Source of the DNA: an uncultured bacterium
Lineage (GTDB): Bacteria > Actinomycetota > Coriobacteriia > Coriobacteriales > Coriobacteriaceae
Direction: 5' to 3'
Assembly: GCA_905215095.1 (NCBI GenBank)
Contig: CAJMOL010000112.1
Span: 1-5,881 of the forward strand
Length of the DNA stretch: 5,881 bases
The translations under genes were made by a program, and so were the position numbers. The stretch's first letter is position 1. Each line of letters starts with the position of its first letter. Shown here in pieces: positions 4,989 through 5,881 of the stretch. Under the pieces are notes generated by a model, which was given only the letters and a program-made list of their open reading frames with translations, was not told where the DNA came from and did not search any database.

Positions 4989-5881
4989 AGGTGCTCGATT
5001 TAGTCCGCGATGAACCTGTCGGCGCTCTGGTTTTGACGCGAGATCCTTCGGCCGACAGTCTCGAAATGGGCTATGAAGAGATAGGTGAGGAACAGCTAAG
5101 CGGGCTGGCATACGCGCCGGCGGAGGTTGCTTTTGATTTAGCGCTAGAGAGTCGAATCTCCCTTGCAGGTGCTCAGGCGAAGGTCGGTCTCTACCATACG
5201 GGCGATGATCCATGTGGCGGATGGTACCTGCCTCATGGAGCGGCCCCATCTACGCACATTCTCAAGGCGGGATCGAAAACGTTCCCGGGCGAGACAGTGT
5301 GCGAAGCGATGTGCGTGAGGGCCGCCTCTCTGATGGACCTGTCGGCCGAAGAGTGTTTTCTTATCCGAGTTGAGGATGCCGAGCCAATTATCGCCGTGAG
5401 GCGATTTGACCGAGTAACGCCTGATGCTGGATGCTCGGTTGACGGATTGCCAATTCCATACCGTTTGCACCAGGAAGATGTTTGTCAAGCCAAGGGCATT
5501 TCGCGTGAGCTTAAATATGAGCCCACGGGCGTCAATTACCTGGGGCTTATCGTCGATGCGGTGCGAAGGACGTCGACGAATCAAATGGAGGACAGGTTCC
5601 TTGTCGGCTATAACCAGCTGTTCGACTATGCCGTAGGTAACTGCGATAACCATCTAAAGAACTGGTCGTTCGTGTGGGACGAAAGTTGGAAGCAGGTGAG
5701 GTTGGCGCCGCTCTATGACGTGCTGTGCACAACGGTTTATCCCAGTCTCGTTCGCGAGATGGGCGTCTCGTTTGGAGGGAGCCGCAAGATTGACGACGTA
5801 ACGCGCGGGTCGGTGATGAGCCATATGATCGGGGCGGGTTTGCCCGGGGGAATTGTTGCCGGAATGATTGCCGATACCTGC
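4982..5881 (+). pseudogene. hipA: HipA-like kinase toxin, 3' fragment (kinase core), running off the window
   Basis: Reading from TAC 4982 in the frame restored by excision gives about 300 residues without a stop. Motifs line up with E. coli HipA, numbered on the rejoined protein: VLDLVRDEPVGALVL; SRISLAGAQAKVGLY, with the autophosphorylation-type serine S148 (E. coli S150) in the ATP loop; THILK with K183 (E. coli K181); IIAVRRFDR; RLHQEDVCQAKGI; CDNHLKNWSF with catalytic D310 (E. coli D309); and APLYDV with metal-binding D334 (E. coli D332). E. coli HipA inactivates glutamyl-tRNA synthetase by phosphorylation and causes growth arrest; the same target here is inference. No ribosome binding site precedes the first in-frame GTG (4991) or ATG (5066), so efficient translation is doubtful. 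About 50 C-terminal residues probably lie beyond the right edge. Confidence 0.9.

Noticed and set aside
5144..5653. Minus-strand open frame of 169 codons in the 3' part of hipA
   Set aside because: The plus strand carries conserved HipA kinase motifs in an uninterrupted frame here; the antisense frame shows none.

Overview
The window looks like chromosome of a high-GC actinobacterium of the class Coriobacteriia, plausibly Collinsella. This is a judgement from codon choice, G+C-rich third positions and the appearance of the proteins; it has not been tested by a search.

Layout: (1) The 3' part of a fold-type I PLP aminotransferase gene, cut by the left window edge, ends at 926 and is followed by a strong hairpin-plus-T terminator. 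(2) After a 111-bp gap holding a near-perfect 17-bp-arm inverted repeat, a two-component operon encodes an OmpR-type response regulator (1097-1768) and a short histidine kinase with two membrane helices and almost no outside loop (1778-2821). The kinase is of the intramembrane-sensing (BceS/GraS-like) type. The ABC transporter that usually follows such pairs is not present. (3) A 177-bp, more A+T-rich intergenic region carries three copies of a 24-bp operator (core TATTC-N8-GAACA) placed exactly 39 bp apart. (4) A hipBA toxin-antitoxin operon follows. hipB (2999-3289) is intact and overlaps hipA by one base. hipA is split after codon 90. (5) The split is caused by a complete 1421-bp IS1595-like insertion sequence (3560-4980), with perfect 25-bp terminal inverted repeats and an 8-bp target duplication, TTACTTTA. 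It holds a zinc-ribbon DDE-type transposase gene and a second gene for a 65-residue RelB/DinJ-like ribbon-helix-helix antitoxin with no partner toxin. (6) The rest of hipA resumes in frame at 4982 and stays open to the right window edge, with every kinase motif preserved.

How it fits together: HipB should bind the three operators and repress its own operon. The HipA kinase it would neutralise has been broken by an insertion sequence that itself carries a solitary antitoxin. The perfect repeats, perfect target duplication and undecayed reading frame indicate that the insertion is recent, and removing the element plus one target copy restores a HipA-like protein with no stop codon. The most interesting point is this antitoxin-bearing insertion sequence sitting inside a toxin gene.
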